This document shows, piece after piece, positions 6,964-15,277 of a stretch of 64,000 bases of DNA. This DNA comes from Oerskovia douganii (GTDB taxonomy: Bacteria; Actinomycetota; Actinomycetes; Actinomycetales; Cellulomonadaceae). Under the pieces are notes generated by a model. It was given only the letters and a program-made list of their open reading frames with translations. It was not told where the DNA came from and made no database searches. How positions within the stretch are numbered: position 1 is the first letter of the stretch; every line of letters starts with the position of its first letter. The position numbers and the translations under genes are program-made. The stretch spans positions 1-64,000 of the forward strand of contig NZ_JACSPN010000002.1 of the NCBI RefSeq assembly GCF_015142735.1, written 5' to 3'.

Positions 6964-9003
6964 GTGGTTGCAGGGCGGGTGCGTCGCACACGGTGGATGC
7001 TGCGTGCCGGGTCGGGGGGCGCGTTCGTGTGCGTGCTCCTGCTCGGTACCCCGACGGTCGCGAGTGCAGACCCGGACGACGGGCTGTCCGAGACGTCCCG
7101 TACCCGGTACGAGGTCGACGGGGTGGGCCCGGTCCGGGTGACCGTCACGACGACGATCCGCAACGAGCAGCCCGCCGGTGCGCAGTACTTCTACTACTGG
7201 GACGAGTACGGGATCCTGCTTCCCGCGGGAGCGGCCGACCTCTCGGCCACGAGCGACGGAGCCGCGCTCGAGGTCACCGTCGAACCGACCGAGGACCCGT
7301 CGACGAGCGCAGCCCGGGTGTCGTTCCCGCCGCTGAACTACGGGCGCGAGCGGACCGTCGAGTGGGCCTACACGATCCCGGGGGAGCCGATCCGCTCGGA
7401 GGGGTACACGCGCGTCGGCCCCGGATACGCCACGTTCGCGGTCAACGCCGCAGGCGACCCGGGTCAGGTCGTGGTGGAGATCGTCGTGCCCACGTCGATG
7501 GACTTCGACAGCACGTGGGACGGATTCACGCCGATCCTCGAGGGCGAGACCCGGACGCACCGCGCTGCCGACAGCACGGACGACTACGGCACGTGGGCGT
7601 TCGTCTCGCTGCGCGACCCCGACCAGGCGGAGATGACGACGGTCGAGGTGGGCGGTACGGAGCTCGTGCTGGAGAGCTTCCCCGGTGACACGGAGTGGAG
7701 CGGCTTCGTCGCCGAGCAGGTCACCGCAGGTCTGCCGCTCCTCGAGCGCTCGGTCGGCATGCCGTGGCCCGGCGACCTGGAGCGGATCCGCGAGGACGTG
7801 TCGCCCGGGGTGCTCGGGTACGCGTGGTTCGACTCGGCGGCCTCGGAGGTCGTCATCCCCGAGGACCTCGACGCCGAGCTGCTGTTCCACGAGCTCTCGC
7901 ACGCGTGGCTCGACGGTGAGAGCTTCGAGGACCGGTGGTTGTACGAGGGCCTGGCGGAGGTGGTCGGGAAGAGCGTGGCCGCTGAGATCGGGGGACCCGC
8001 AGAGCCGTCGCCCGCGCCCGCGAGGGACGCGACGGACGCCCTGCCGCTCACCGCCTGGGAGGAGGTCGACGTCGACGACGGTGCGGACGCCGTCGAGGAG
8101 TACGCCTACGCCGCGGCAGGGGCCGCGATGTCGGAGCTCGTCGGTGGTCTGGACGGCGAAGCCCTCGGGGCGCTCGTCGCGGCCGCCCACGCGGGCGAGA
8201 GCGCGTACGACGAGCCCGGCACCCTCGACCACCCGGGCCGGACCGACGGACGTCGTTTCCTCGACCTCGTCGAGCTGCGCGGTGGGGTGGCCGAGGCCGA
8301 GGCGACGTACCGGACGTGGGTCGCCGATGCCGCCGAGCTGGCGCTGCTCGACGCGCGGGCCCCGGCCCGCGCGGCGTACGTCGTCCTCGACGAGGCCGAC
8401 GGCGCGTGGTTGCCGCCCGCGGGGCTGCGCGCCGCGATGACGGACTGGGCGTTCGAGGACGCCGAGGCGGCCCGGCAGGAGATCGGCGCCGACGCGGCGG
8501 CATCCGCCGGGCGCGTGCAGCAGGCTGCGGATGCCGCCGGGCTGCCGGACCCGGCCGCCGTGCGCGATCAGTACGAGAGCGCGGAGAGCGCAGAGGAGTA
8601 CGCGGCGCTCGTGACCGTACTGCCGCGCGCGGCCGAGGTCGTGGGGGAGGTGGGCGACGCGATGGTCTCCGCCTCGGGTGGCGGCCCGTTCGCGGGCCTC
8701 GGGCGAGGGCTCCTGGACGTGGACGGCGCCGTCGACGGTGCCCGGGCCGCACTCGACGACGGACGGCTGGACGACGCTTCGAGGGCGGCCGGTGACGCCT
8801 CGTCCCGTGCCGCCGTCGCGCCGTGGCTCGGTGCCGGCGCCGTGGTGCTCGTGCTGGGTGCGCTCGGCGGTGGCCTCGTCGTCCTGCTGCGCCGCCGTCG
8901 TCGCCGGGCCGTGAGCGCGGTCGAGGCCGCGGTGCCGGTGGCTCCGTCGAACGGCGGTCACGGTCGATCGGCTGACGTCGACACCGACGAGGGGCCGCAG
9001 TGA
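6964..9003 (+). CDS. Exported, membrane-anchored HExxH metallopeptidase-like protein
   Basis: A 679-residue protein with a signal peptide (basic RVRRTR stretch, then GAFVCVLLLGTPTVASA). It has a long exported region, a transmembrane helix near residues 619-640, and then a stop-transfer run of six arginines. H309-E-L-S-H313 followed by Glu332 gives HExxH-x18-E, the zinc ligand spacing of M1/M61 gluzincin peptidases. No GAMEN motif is seen, so it is not a standard M1 aminopeptidase. The middle part has Ala-rich helices. The GTG at 6964 gives a good signal peptide; GTG 6979 and ATG 6997 are also possible. It probably faces the outside of the cell and trims surface proteins or peptides, which is an inference. 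Confidence 0.75.
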   Translation: MVAGRVRRTRWMLRAGSGGAFVCVLLLGTPTVASADPDDGLSETSRTRYEVDGVGPVRVTVTTTIRNEQPAGAQYFYYWDEYGILLPAGAADLSATSDGAALEVTVEPTEDPSTSAARVSFPPLNYGRERTVEWAYTIPGEPIRSEGYTRVGPGYATFAVNAAGDPGQVVVEIVVPTSMDFDSTWDGFTPILEGETRTHRAADSTDDYGTWAFVSLRDPDQAEMTTVEVGGTELVLESFPGDTEWSGFVAEQVTAGLPLLERSVGMPWPGDLERIREDVSPGVLGYAWFDSAASEVVIPEDLDAELLFHELSHAWLDGESFEDRWLYEGLAEVVGKSVAAEIGGPAEPSPAPARDATDALPLTAWEEVDVDDGADAVEEYAYAAAGAAMSELVGGLDGEALGALVAAAHAGESAYDEPGTLDHPGRTDGRRFLDLVELRGGVAEAEATYRTWVADAAELALLDARAPARAAYVVLDEADGAWLPPAGLRAAMTDWAFEDAEAARQEIGADAAASAGRVQQAADAAGLPDPAAVRDQYESAESAEEYAALVTVLPRAAEVVGEVGDAMVSASGGGPFAGLGRGLLDVDGAVDGARAALDDGRLDDASRAAGDASSRAAVAPWLGAGAVVLVLGALGGGLVVLLRRRRRRAVSAVEAAVPVAPSNGGHGRSADVDTDEGPQ

Positions 9004-9119
9004 TCTGAGGGTGATGCAGGTAGTGCCGGCGGCCGGGTGGCGGCTGGACTCACCTGTCCACCGTTCTGCCGGGGGGACAATGGGAGACAGCAACGTCTGC
9101 CGAGAAGAAGGAGTCCCAC

Positions 9120-10049
9120 GTGCCCCAAGGAACTGTTCGATGGTTCGACGCCGACCGAGGGTTCGGTTTCATCGACCTCGGGAACGACGCCGAGGACCTG
9201 TTCGTGCATGCGTCCGAGATCCTCGGTGACGACGGACCGAAGGTGCTCCGTGAGGGGCAGACCCTCGAGTTCGAGGTGGGTGAGGGAGACCGTGGCCCGC
9301 AGGCGCGCCGCGTCCGTGTCACGGGCGACCGCCCCGCCGACGCTCCCATGGGCGTGCTCGGCACCGTCAACTGGTACGAGCCGACCAAGGGCTACGGGTT
9401 CGTCACGCCCGACGACGACCGCACCGAGATCTTCGTGCACAGCTCGGCGATCGTGGGGGGCGGTGTGATCTCGGAGGGCCAGCGGGTGGCGTTCCTCGTC
9501 GTCGACGGCGAGAAGGGGCCGCAGGCCGACCACCTGCTGCCGCTCAGGGCCGAGGTCGCACGGCCGGCCTCGGACGGCGCGGACGGCACGGTGTCCTGGT
9601 ACGACGAGGTCAAGGGCTTCGGGTTCGTCGCCCCCGACTCCGGTGGCGGTGACGTGTTCGTCCACGTCAGCGCGCTCGGATCGGGTCTGACCGAGCTCTC
9701 CGAGGGAGACCGCGTGACGTACGACGTCGTCGACGGCGACAAGGGGCCGAACGCCCGCAACGTGCAGCTCGCGCGCGGCTCCGGCGGCGGACGCGGCGCC
9801 GTGGACCGTGGGCGGCCGGGCCGTCCCGGGGCATCCGGTGGGCCCGTGCGTGGAGGCGAGGGCACGGTCGCCCGCTATGACGAGGAGCGTGGCTTCGGCT
9901 TCATCACCCCCGACGACGGGGGCCTGGACCTGTTCGTGCACGTGTCGGTCGTGCGGGGCGACGAGGTCCTGGAAGAGGGCGACCGGGTCCGGTACAAGGT
10001 GCGCCAGAGCGACCGGGGACCGCAGGCGGACGGCGTCGAGCTGATCTGA
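9120..10049 (+). CDS. Protein with four tandem cold-shock domains
   Basis: A 309-residue protein built of four cold-shock (OB-fold) domains at about residues 3-68, 79-142, 155-218 and 247-309. Each has both nucleic-acid-binding motifs. The RNP1-like motifs are [24 protein letters not shown] and RGFGFITP. The RNP2-like motifs are [21 protein letters not shown] and DLFVHVS. A Gly/Arg-rich linker (residues 219-246) separates the last two. Bacterial cold-shock proteins are normally one domain of about 67 residues. It probably binds single-stranded RNA or DNA cooperatively. It starts at GTG after a strong AAGGAG. It has no partner gene and lies upstream of the dnaK operon. Confidence 0.9.
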   Translation: MPQGTVRWFDADRGFGFIDLGNDAEDLFVHASEILGDDGPKVLREGQTLEFEVGEGDRGPQARRVRVTGDRPADAPMGVLGTVNWYEPTKGYGFVTPDDDRTEIFVHSSAIVGGGVISEGQRVAFLVVDGEKGPQADHLLPLRAEVARPASDGADGTVSWYDEVKGFGFVAPDSGGGDVFVHVSALGSGLTELSEGDRVTYDVVDGDKGPNARNVQLARGSGGGRGAVDRGRPGRPGASGGPVRGGEGTVARYDEERGFGFITPDDGGLDLFVHVSVVRGDEVLEEGDRVRYKVRQSDRGPQADGVELI

Positions 10050-10077
10050 GCGAGGGGCGGGCGGCCTGTCTGAAACC

Positions 10078-10111
10078 CAGGGCGCTCGTCCCGTTCCGCT
10101 GGGGCGCCCTG
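10078..10111 (+). terminator. Hairpin after the cold-shock-domain gene
   Basis: CAGGGCGC pairs with GCGCCCTG across an 18-base loop, about 30 bases after the stop codon. It has a short T-containing tail (CTTCTCC). It is probably the intrinsic terminator separating this gene from the dnaK operon. Confidence 0.4.
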
Positions 10112-10167
10112 CTTCTCCGTCGGCGCAGCCACCGTGCACCGTCGGGAATACTCCCCTCCTTCCCAAG

Positions 10168-10188
10168 GTTGAGCCTAGTGGACTCAAG
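10168..10188. promoter_or_regulatory. HAIR operator 1 (HspR site) upstream of dnaK
   Basis: GTTGAGC, seven bases, then ACTCAAG matches the HAIR consensus CTTGAGT-N7-ACTCAAG, with a perfect right half and five of seven matches on the left. HspR binds HAIR elements and represses dnaK operons in actinobacteria. It lies about 210 bp before the dnaK start. Confidence 0.8.
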
Positions 10189-10229
10189 TTCGGCCGTCCC
10201 CGCTTGCGCAGCGGCACCGACCGGCATAA

Positions 10230-10250
10230 CTTGAGTGAGGACGACTCAAC
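10230..10250. promoter_or_regulatory. HAIR operator 2 (HspR site) upstream of dnaK
   Basis: CTTGAGT, seven bases, then ACTCAAC is a near-perfect HAIR element with one mismatch. It lies 62 bp downstream of the first. A weak promoter, TTGCGC at 10204-10209 and ATAACT at 10226-10231, would place this operator over its -10/start region, a good position for repression by the HspR encoded at the end of the operon. Confidence 0.85.
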
Positions 10251-10394
10251 CGGCAGCCGGGTGGCGACACCCACACCGGGGCAGGGGAAGGTCCGGGCGT
10301 GCGCGCCACGACGCGCTGCCGGGCAGGGAACCACCACGGTCTGCCGCACGGACATCGCACACGTAGCAGCACCAGCAACAACGGAGGCACGAAC

Positions 10395-12275
10395 ATGGCA
10401 CGAGCGGTCGGAATCGACCTGGGCACCACCAACTCGGTGGTCGCTGTCCTCGAGGGTGGGGAGCCCACCGTCATCGCGAACGCCGAGGGCGCTCGCACGA
10501 CCCCGTCGGTCGTCGCGTTCTCGAAGACCGGCGAGGTCCTCGTCGGCGAGATCGCCAAGCGCCAGGCGGTCACCAACGTCGACCGCACCATCACGTCGGT
10601 CAAGCGCCACATGGGCACCGACTGGTCGGTCGAGATCGACGACAAGAAGTACAGCGCGCAGGAGATCTCCGCGCGCGTGCTCGGCAAGCTGAAGCGCGAC
10701 GCCGAGGAGTACCTGGGCGAGCCCGTCACGGACGCGGTCATCACGGTCCCGGCGTACTTCAACGACGCCGAGCGCCAGGCGACCAAGGACGCGGGGCAGA
10801 TCGCGGGCCTCAACGTCCTGCGCATCGTCAACGAGCCCACCGCTGCCGCTCTGGCCTACGGCCTGGAGAAGGGCAAGGAGGACGAGCTCATCCTCGTCTT
10901 CGACCTCGGTGGTGGGACGTTCGACGTGTCCCTGCTCGAGGTGGGCAAGGACGAGGACGACTTCTCGACCATCCAGGTCCGTGCGACCTCGGGTGACAAC
11001 CGCCTCGGTGGCGACGACTGGGACAACCGGATCGTCGAGCACCTCATCCAGCAGGTGAAGAACAGCTCGGGCGTGGACCTGTCCAAGGACAAGATCGCGC
11101 TCCAGCGTCTGCGTGAGGCGGCCGAGCAGGCGAAGAAGGAGCTGTCGTCCGCGACGAGCACCAACATCTCCATGCAGTACCTCTCGATGAGCGAGAACGG
11201 CCCCATCCACCTGGACGAGAAGCTCACGCGTGCTCAGTTCCAGCAGATGACGCAGGACCTCATCGACCGGACCAAGGCGCCGTTCCACGCGGTCATCCGT
11301 GACGCCGGCATCTCGGTCGACGACATCGACCACGTCGTGCTCGTGGGTGGTTCCACCCGTATGCCCGCCGTGACCGAGGTCGTCCGGGAGCTCACGGGCG
11401 GCAAGGAGCCCAACAAGAGCGTCAACCCGGACGAGGTCGTCGCCGTCGGTGCCGCGCTGCAGGCCGGTGTCATCAAGGGCGAGCGCAAGGACGTCCTCCT
11501 GATCGACGTCACCCCGCTGTCCCTGGGCATCGAGACCAAGGGTGGCGTGATGACCAAGCTCATCGAGCGCAACACGGCCATCCCGACCAAGCGCAGCGAG
11601 GTCTTCTCGACCGCCGAGGACAACCAGCCGTCGGTGCTGATCCAGGTCTTCCAGGGTGAGCGCGAGTTCGCCCGCGACAACAAGCCGCTGGGCACGTTCG
11701 AGCTCACGGGCATCGCCCCGGCGCCGCGCGGCCTGCCGCAGATCGAGGTCACCTTCGACATCGACGCGAACGGCATCGTGCACGTCGGCGCGAAGGACCG
11801 CGGCACCGGCAAGGAGCAGAAGATGACCATCACCGGTGGCTCCGCGCTGCCGAAGGAGGACATCGACCGCATGGTCAAGGAGGCCGAGGAGCACGCGGCC
11901 GAGGACAAGAAGCGTCGCGAGGAGGCGGAGACCCGCAACCAGGCCGAGGCGTTCGTGTACTCGACCGAGAAGCTCGTCGCGGAGAACAAGGAGAAGATCC
12001 CCGCCGACGTCGTGACCGAGGTCGAGGCCGACATCGCGTCGGTCAAGTCCGCGCTCGAGGGCGAGGACGCCGAGGCCGTGAAGTCCGCCCACGAGAAGCT
12101 CCTGGCCTCGAGCCAGAAGATCGGCGAGGCGCTGTACGCCTCGGCCGAGCAGGAGCAGGCGGCGGGCAACCAGAGCGCCGCTGACGCGGATGCGGCCAGC
12201 GCGGCAGGGGCTTCGTTCGCGCCCGACGAGGACATCGTCGACGCGGAGATCGTGGACGAGGACGACAAGAAGTGA
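10395..12275 (+). CDS. dnaK: Chaperone DnaK (Hsp70)
   Basis: A 626-residue Hsp70. The ATPase domain begins GIDLGTTNS and contains the phosphate-2 loop [15 protein letters not shown] and the VGGSTRMP motif. The substrate-binding domain follows ([14 protein letters not shown]), then the helical lid and an acidic tail ending DEDDKK. It refolds and holds proteins with DnaJ and GrpE. The ATG is preceded by GGAGG with correct spacing. It is the first gene of dnaK-grpE-dnaJ-hspR. Its stop overlaps the grpE GTG. Two HAIR boxes upstream indicate heat-shock control by HspR. Confidence 0.98.
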   Translation: MARAVGIDLGTTNSVVAVLEGGEPTVIANAEGARTTPSVVAFSKTGEVLVGEIAKRQAVTNVDRTITSVKRHMGTDWSVEIDDKKYSAQEISARVLGKLKRDAEEYLGEPVTDAVITVPAYFNDAERQATKDAGQIAGLNVLRIVNEPTAAALAYGLEKGKEDELILVFDLGGGTFDVSLLEVGKDEDDFSTIQVRATSGDNRLGGDDWDNRIVEHLIQQVKNSSGVDLSKDKIALQRLREAAEQAKKELSSATSTNISMQYLSMSENGPIHLDEKLTRAQFQQMTQDLIDRTKAPFHAVIRDAGISVDDIDHVVLVGGSTRMPAVTEVVRELTGGKEPNKSVNPDEVVAVGAALQAGVIKGERKDVLLIDVTPLSLGIETKGGVMTKLIERNTAIPTKRSEVFSTAEDNQPSVLIQVFQGEREFARDNKPLGTFELTGIAPAPRGLPQIEVTFDIDANGIVHVGAKDRGTGKEQKMTITGGSALPKEDIDRMVKEAEEHAAEDKKRREEAETRNQAEAFVYSTEKLVAENKEKIPADVVTEVEADIASVKSALEGEDAEAVKSAHEKLLASSQKIGEALYASAEQEQAAGNQSAADADAASAAGASFAPDEDIVDAEIVDEDDKK

Positions 12276-12904
12276 CGAGCGACGCCCAGGGCCCCGAGGA
12301 GCGCAACGGCTCCGAGGACCAGCCCTTCCAGTTCACGGACAAGCGCAAGGTGACCCCGGAGGGGCAGCCCAAGGAGGCTGCCCCCGAGGGAGCCGGCTCG
12401 GCCGGGGACGACGCCGAGCAGGACCCGCTGGCCGGGCTCGACTTCGAGCCCACCGGCGAGGCCGGGGACGACGCAGCCCTGCTGGCTGCGCAGTCCGAGG
12501 CGGCGGCCCACCTCGACGCGCTCCAGCGCGAGCGGGCCAGCTTCACCAACTACCGCAACCGGTCGCTGCGTGACCAGGAGGCCGCGCGCGTCAAGGGCAT
12601 CGAGGACGTCCTGGCGGCGCTCCTCCCGGTCCTCGACGACATCGACCGGGCGCGCCAGCACGGCGAGCTCGACGGGCCGTTCGTCGCGATCTCCGACAAG
12701 CTCGACGCGAGCCTGGCGAAGTTCGGCATCGAGCGCTACGGCGCGGTGGGCGAGGAGTTCGACCCGGCCGTGCACGAGGCGCTCATGCACCAGGTCGACC
12801 CGGCCGCGACGTCGGCCACGGTCAACATGGTCATCGAGCCGGGCTACCGGATCGGCGAGAGGATCGTGCGCGCGGCGCGCGTGTCGGTCGTCGGACCGGA
12901 GTAG
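12272..12904 (+). CDS. grpE: Nucleotide exchange factor GrpE
   Basis: A 210-residue co-chaperone that releases ADP from DnaK. An acidic, disordered N-terminal region of about 70 residues precedes the long coiled-coil helix ([19 protein letters not shown]). The beta domain follows, with the family signature [12 protein letters not shown] and [16 protein letters not shown]. The GTG start overlaps the dnaK stop by four bases (GTGA), so the genes are coupled. The length is typical for actinobacteria. Confidence 0.96.
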   Translation: MTSDAQGPEERNGSEDQPFQFTDKRKVTPEGQPKEAAPEGAGSAGDDAEQDPLAGLDFEPTGEAGDDAALLAAQSEAAAHLDALQRERASFTNYRNRSLRDQEAARVKGIEDVLAALLPVLDDIDRARQHGELDGPFVAISDKLDASLAKFGIERYGAVGEEFDPAVHEALMHQVDPAATSATVNMVIEPGYRIGERIVRAARVSVVGPE

Positions 12905-12911
12905 GACGGCA

Positions 12912-12947
12912 GGTGGGTGCGGTGTCCTGAGGGACGCGGCACCCACC
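12912..12947 (+). other. Intercistronic hairpin 1 between grpE and dnaJ
   Basis: GGTGGGTGC (12912-12920) pairs with GCACCCACC (12939-12947). The stem continues inwards through GTGTCC and GGACGC to a TGAG loop. It lies right after the grpE stop without a T-tract. It could be a partial terminator, a 3'-end protector or a processing site. Confidence 0.55.
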
Positions 12948-12960
12948 GGACCCGGAGGCC

Positions 12961-13006
12961 CGACGACGGAGCCCACCTTCCGCGTGAAGGTGCGGCTCCG
13001 CCGTCG
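12961..13006 (+). other. Intercistronic hairpin 2 between grpE and dnaJ
   Basis: CGGAGCC (12967-12973) pairs with GGCTCCG (12994-13000). The stem extends inwards through CACCTTC and GAAGGTG to a five-base loop, and outwards through GACG and CGTC. It is very stable and has no T-tract. With the preceding hairpin it may attenuate dnaJ-hspR expression relative to dnaK-grpE. Confidence 0.55.
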
Positions 13007-13088
13007 GGCACCGGGAGCAGGACACCTATGGACGTAAGCAGGAACCGCCGGCCCCGGGGCCGGTGACACACCGATGAGAGGAGGCGCC

Positions 13089-14105
13089 TTGACCGGTCAG
13101 GACTGGATCGAGAAGGACTTCTACGCCGCGCTGGGCGTCCCCAAGGATGCCGACGACGCCGCGATCAAGAAGGCGTACCGCAAGCTGGCCCGCACCTACC
13201 ACCCCGACCAGAACCAGGGGGACGCGAAGGCCGAGGCCAAGTTCAAGGAGATCGGGGAGGCCTACGCGGTCCTGTCCGACCCCGAGCAGCGCCAGCAGTA
13301 CGACGCGATCCGGGCCATGGCCGGCGGGGGCGCCCGCTTCTCCGCAGGAGCCGGCGGTCCCGCCGGTGGAGCCGGGGGGTTCGAGGACATCTTCGGCGGC
13401 ATGTTCGGCGGCGGCGGTGGTGGCGGAGGCCGCGTGCGGTACTCCACCCAGACCGGCGGAGGCGGCGGCTTCGAGGACATCCTCGGGTCGATGTTCGGCG
13501 GCGGGGGAGGCCAGACCGGCTTCCGCCCCAACGCCGGGTACCAGCGCCCGCAGCCCGGCGCGGACGTGCACTCGTCGGCGACGCTCGGGTTCCGGCCCGC
13601 GGTCGAGGGCTCGACAGTCAACGTCACGACCGAGGGCCGCACCATCACGGCCCGCATCCCGGCGGGGGTGCGCGACGGCCAGAAGATCCGGCTGCGCGGC
13701 AAGGGCCGCCCCGGTGTCGCGGGCGGACCGCCCGGCGACCTGGTCATCACGGTGCACGTCACGCCGCACCCCGTGTTCTCGGTCGACGAGAAGCACAACC
13801 TGCGCCTGACGGTCCCCGTGACGTTCGCGGAGGCCGCGCTCGGCTCGACCATCGAGGTCCCGACGCTCGACGGCAAGCCCGTCAAGGTCAAGGTCCCCGC
13901 GGGCACGCCGTCCGGCCGGACGCTGCGCGTCAAGGGCAAGGGCGTCAAGACCGCCAAGGCGACGGGCGACCTGCTCGTCACGATCCAGGTCGTCGTGCCG
14001 CAGAAGCTCTCGAAGACCGCCAAGGAGGCCGTCGAGGCGCTCGCCGCGGCGACCGACGGCGAGGGCGACGTGCGGTCCGACGTGTTCGCGCGCGCAGCAG
14101 ACTAG
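13089..14105 (+). CDS. dnaJ: DnaJ co-chaperone (type without zinc finger)
   Basis: A 338-residue J-domain protein. The J domain (about residues 8-75) contains [12 protein letters not shown] with the catalytic HPD. A Gly/Phe-rich region holds two similar blocks, [12 protein letters not shown] and [12 protein letters not shown]. The two C-terminal beta-barrel substrate domains follow. The cysteine-rich zinc-finger domain of classical DnaJ is absent and there are no CxxCxGxG repeats, so by architecture this is a type II/CbpA-like protein in the canonical dnaJ position. I chose the TTG at 13089 because GAGAGGAGG lies just before it. An in-frame ATG at 13074 would include that Shine-Dalgarno in the coding region. 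Confidence 0.93.
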   Translation: MTGQDWIEKDFYAALGVPKDADDAAIKKAYRKLARTYHPDQNQGDAKAEAKFKEIGEAYAVLSDPEQRQQYDAIRAMAGGGARFSAGAGGPAGGAGGFEDIFGGMFGGGGGGGGRVRYSTQTGGGGGFEDILGSMFGGGGGQTGFRPNAGYQRPQPGADVHSSATLGFRPAVEGSTVNVTTEGRTITARIPAGVRDGQKIRLRGKGRPGVAGGPPGDLVITVHVTPHPVFSVDEKHNLRLTVPVTFAEAALGSTIEVPTLDGKPVKVKVPAGTPSGRTLRVKGKGVKTAKATGDLLVTIQVVVPQKLSKTAKEAVEALAAATDGEGDVRSDVFARAAD

Positions 14106-14181
14106 GAGACTGGTAGCGGTGCTGCGGGTCGGACCCGCGGCACGGACCGGTCGGAGCACGAAGCAGCGAGAGGAGGCAGGC

Positions 14182-14673
14182 ATGGCCAGGAACGAGTCGC
14201 CCGCAGGGAACCACCTGCCGTTCAACGCGTACGACGACGCCCCCGTGCTCGCCATCTCGCAGGCCGCGGTGCTCGCGGGGATGCACCCGCAGACCCTGCG
14301 CCAGTACGACCGCCTGGGCTTCGTGACGCCGCGACGCACCATGGGTCGGGGGCGCCGGTACTCGCAGCGGGACGTCGCCAAGCTGCTCGAGGTCCAGCGG
14401 CTCTCCCAGGAGGAGGGCATCAACCTGGCGGGCATCCGTCGGATCCTGGCGCTCGAGGAGCAGGTGGATCGCCTGGAGGCCCGCCTCGACGCGATCTCGA
14501 CGCAGCTCGAGGGAGGCCGCGTGTTCGCGGCGGGGGTGAGCGGCGACGTCGTCATGGTGCCGCGGGGACGCCGGGTCCGGCGCCGCAGCGCGGAGGACGC
14601 CGGGCGCGTCGTCGGCGGGCAGGACACCGAGACCCGGGCGCTCGTCCTGTGGCGGCCCGGGCGCGGGGACTGA
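14182..14673 (+). CDS. hspR: Heat-shock repressor HspR (MerR family)
   Basis: A 163-residue MerR-type regulator. The winged helix starts VLAISQAAVLAGMHPQTLRQ, followed by YDRLGFVTPRRTMGRGRRYS, which is the typical HspR DNA-binding region. A leucine-rich coiled coil (ALEEQVDRLEARLDAISTQL) and a basic C-terminal tail follow. HspR uses DnaK as co-repressor and binds HAIR sites such as those at 10168-10188 and 10230-10250. GAGGAGGCAGGC precedes the ATG. It is the last gene of the operon. Confidence 0.95.
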   Translation: MARNESPAGNHLPFNAYDDAPVLAISQAAVLAGMHPQTLRQYDRLGFVTPRRTMGRGRRYSQRDVAKLLEVQRLSQEEGINLAGIRRILALEEQVDRLEARLDAISTQLEGGRVFAAGVSGDVVMVPRGRRVRRRSAEDAGRVVGGQDTETRALVLWRPGRGD

Positions 14674-14744
14674 CCCTCTGTCGACGTGCCGGGACAGGTC
14701 GATCCACGGCCCGGCCCGCAGCATCCGGATTCCCGCGACGAGCA

Positions 14745-14770
14745 TTTACGTGCGTTCCGCGTCACGTAAA
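14745..14770. promoter_or_regulatory. Inverted repeat upstream of the DUF1540 gene
   Basis: TTTACGTG and CACGTAAA form perfect 8-base arms around a 10-base spacer. The site lies about 70 bp after hspR and 120 bp before the DUF1540 start, in AT-richer DNA. It could be an operator for an unknown dimeric regulator. A terminator role for hspR is possible but the stem is short and AT-rich. Confidence 0.5.
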
Positions 14771-14772
14771 AA

Positions 14773-14788
14773 CGGCGGAATTCCGCCG
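14773..14788. promoter_or_regulatory. 16-bp perfect palindrome upstream of the DUF1540 gene
   Basis: CGGCGGAATTCCGCCG is a gap-free palindrome directly after the TTTACGTG repeat and 102 bp before the start codon. Gap-free palindromes of this kind are typical TetR- or XRE-type operators. Its regulator is not identifiable in this window. Confidence 0.45.
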
Positions 14789-14889
14789 AAGTGAGTGAGG
14801 CCTTGCTTCCTGTACAAGGGATGCGGCAAGGAATACCGTGAAGGAAATGCACGGTTGAACGCCCTCCCCTTCGAGCAAGGAGAAGTCCC

Positions 14890-15198
14890 ATGAGCAGCCT
14901 GATGGAGTTGCCCCAGGTCGTCGAGTGTTCGATCGACGGCTGCGGATACAACCACGAGCACGGCTGCCACGCCGGCGCCGTGACGATCGCCGCGCACGGC
15001 ACCGACGCCGAGTGCGCGACGTTCATCCCGCTGACCGCCAAGGGCGGCCTGGAGAAGGTCATCGCCCACGTCGGCGCCTGCCAGCGGGGTGAGTGCGCGC
15101 ACAACGAGGCGCTCGAGTGCAACGCCTCCTCGATCCGCGTCGGAGCCGGACCTCAGGGTGCCGACCACGCGGACTGCCTCACCTACGCCCCCCGCTGA
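14890..15198 (+). CDS. DUF1540 cysteine-rich protein
   Basis: A 102-residue protein with two copies of the DUF1540 pattern. The first is VECSIDGCGYNHEHGCHAGAVTI followed by the cysteine of AECATF. The second contains ACQRGECAHNEALECNAS followed by the cysteine of ADCLTY. Each has four cysteines, plausible for metal binding. Family members are widespread in actinobacteria and firmicutes and have no established function. The ATG follows a good AAGGAG. The upstream 215 bases carry two palindromes, suggesting specific regulation. It is monocistronic. Confidence 0.85.
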   Translation: MSSLMELPQVVECSIDGCGYNHEHGCHAGAVTIAAHGTDAECATFIPLTAKGGLEKVIAHVGACQRGECAHNEALECNASSIRVGAGPQGADHADCLTYAPR

Positions 15199-15277
15199 CC
15201 CTCGCGCCGACCCGGCGCGCCCCCTCGACGCCCCGCTCGTCCCTCGCCGGACGACGGGGCGTCGAGGCGTGGTGGCG

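Noticed and set aside
8958-12092. 1,044-residue minus-strand frame opposite the CSD and dnaK genes
   Set aside because: Antisense shadow of well-defined genes; composition (Val/Leu/Asp/Arg repeats) follows from reversed dnaK codons.
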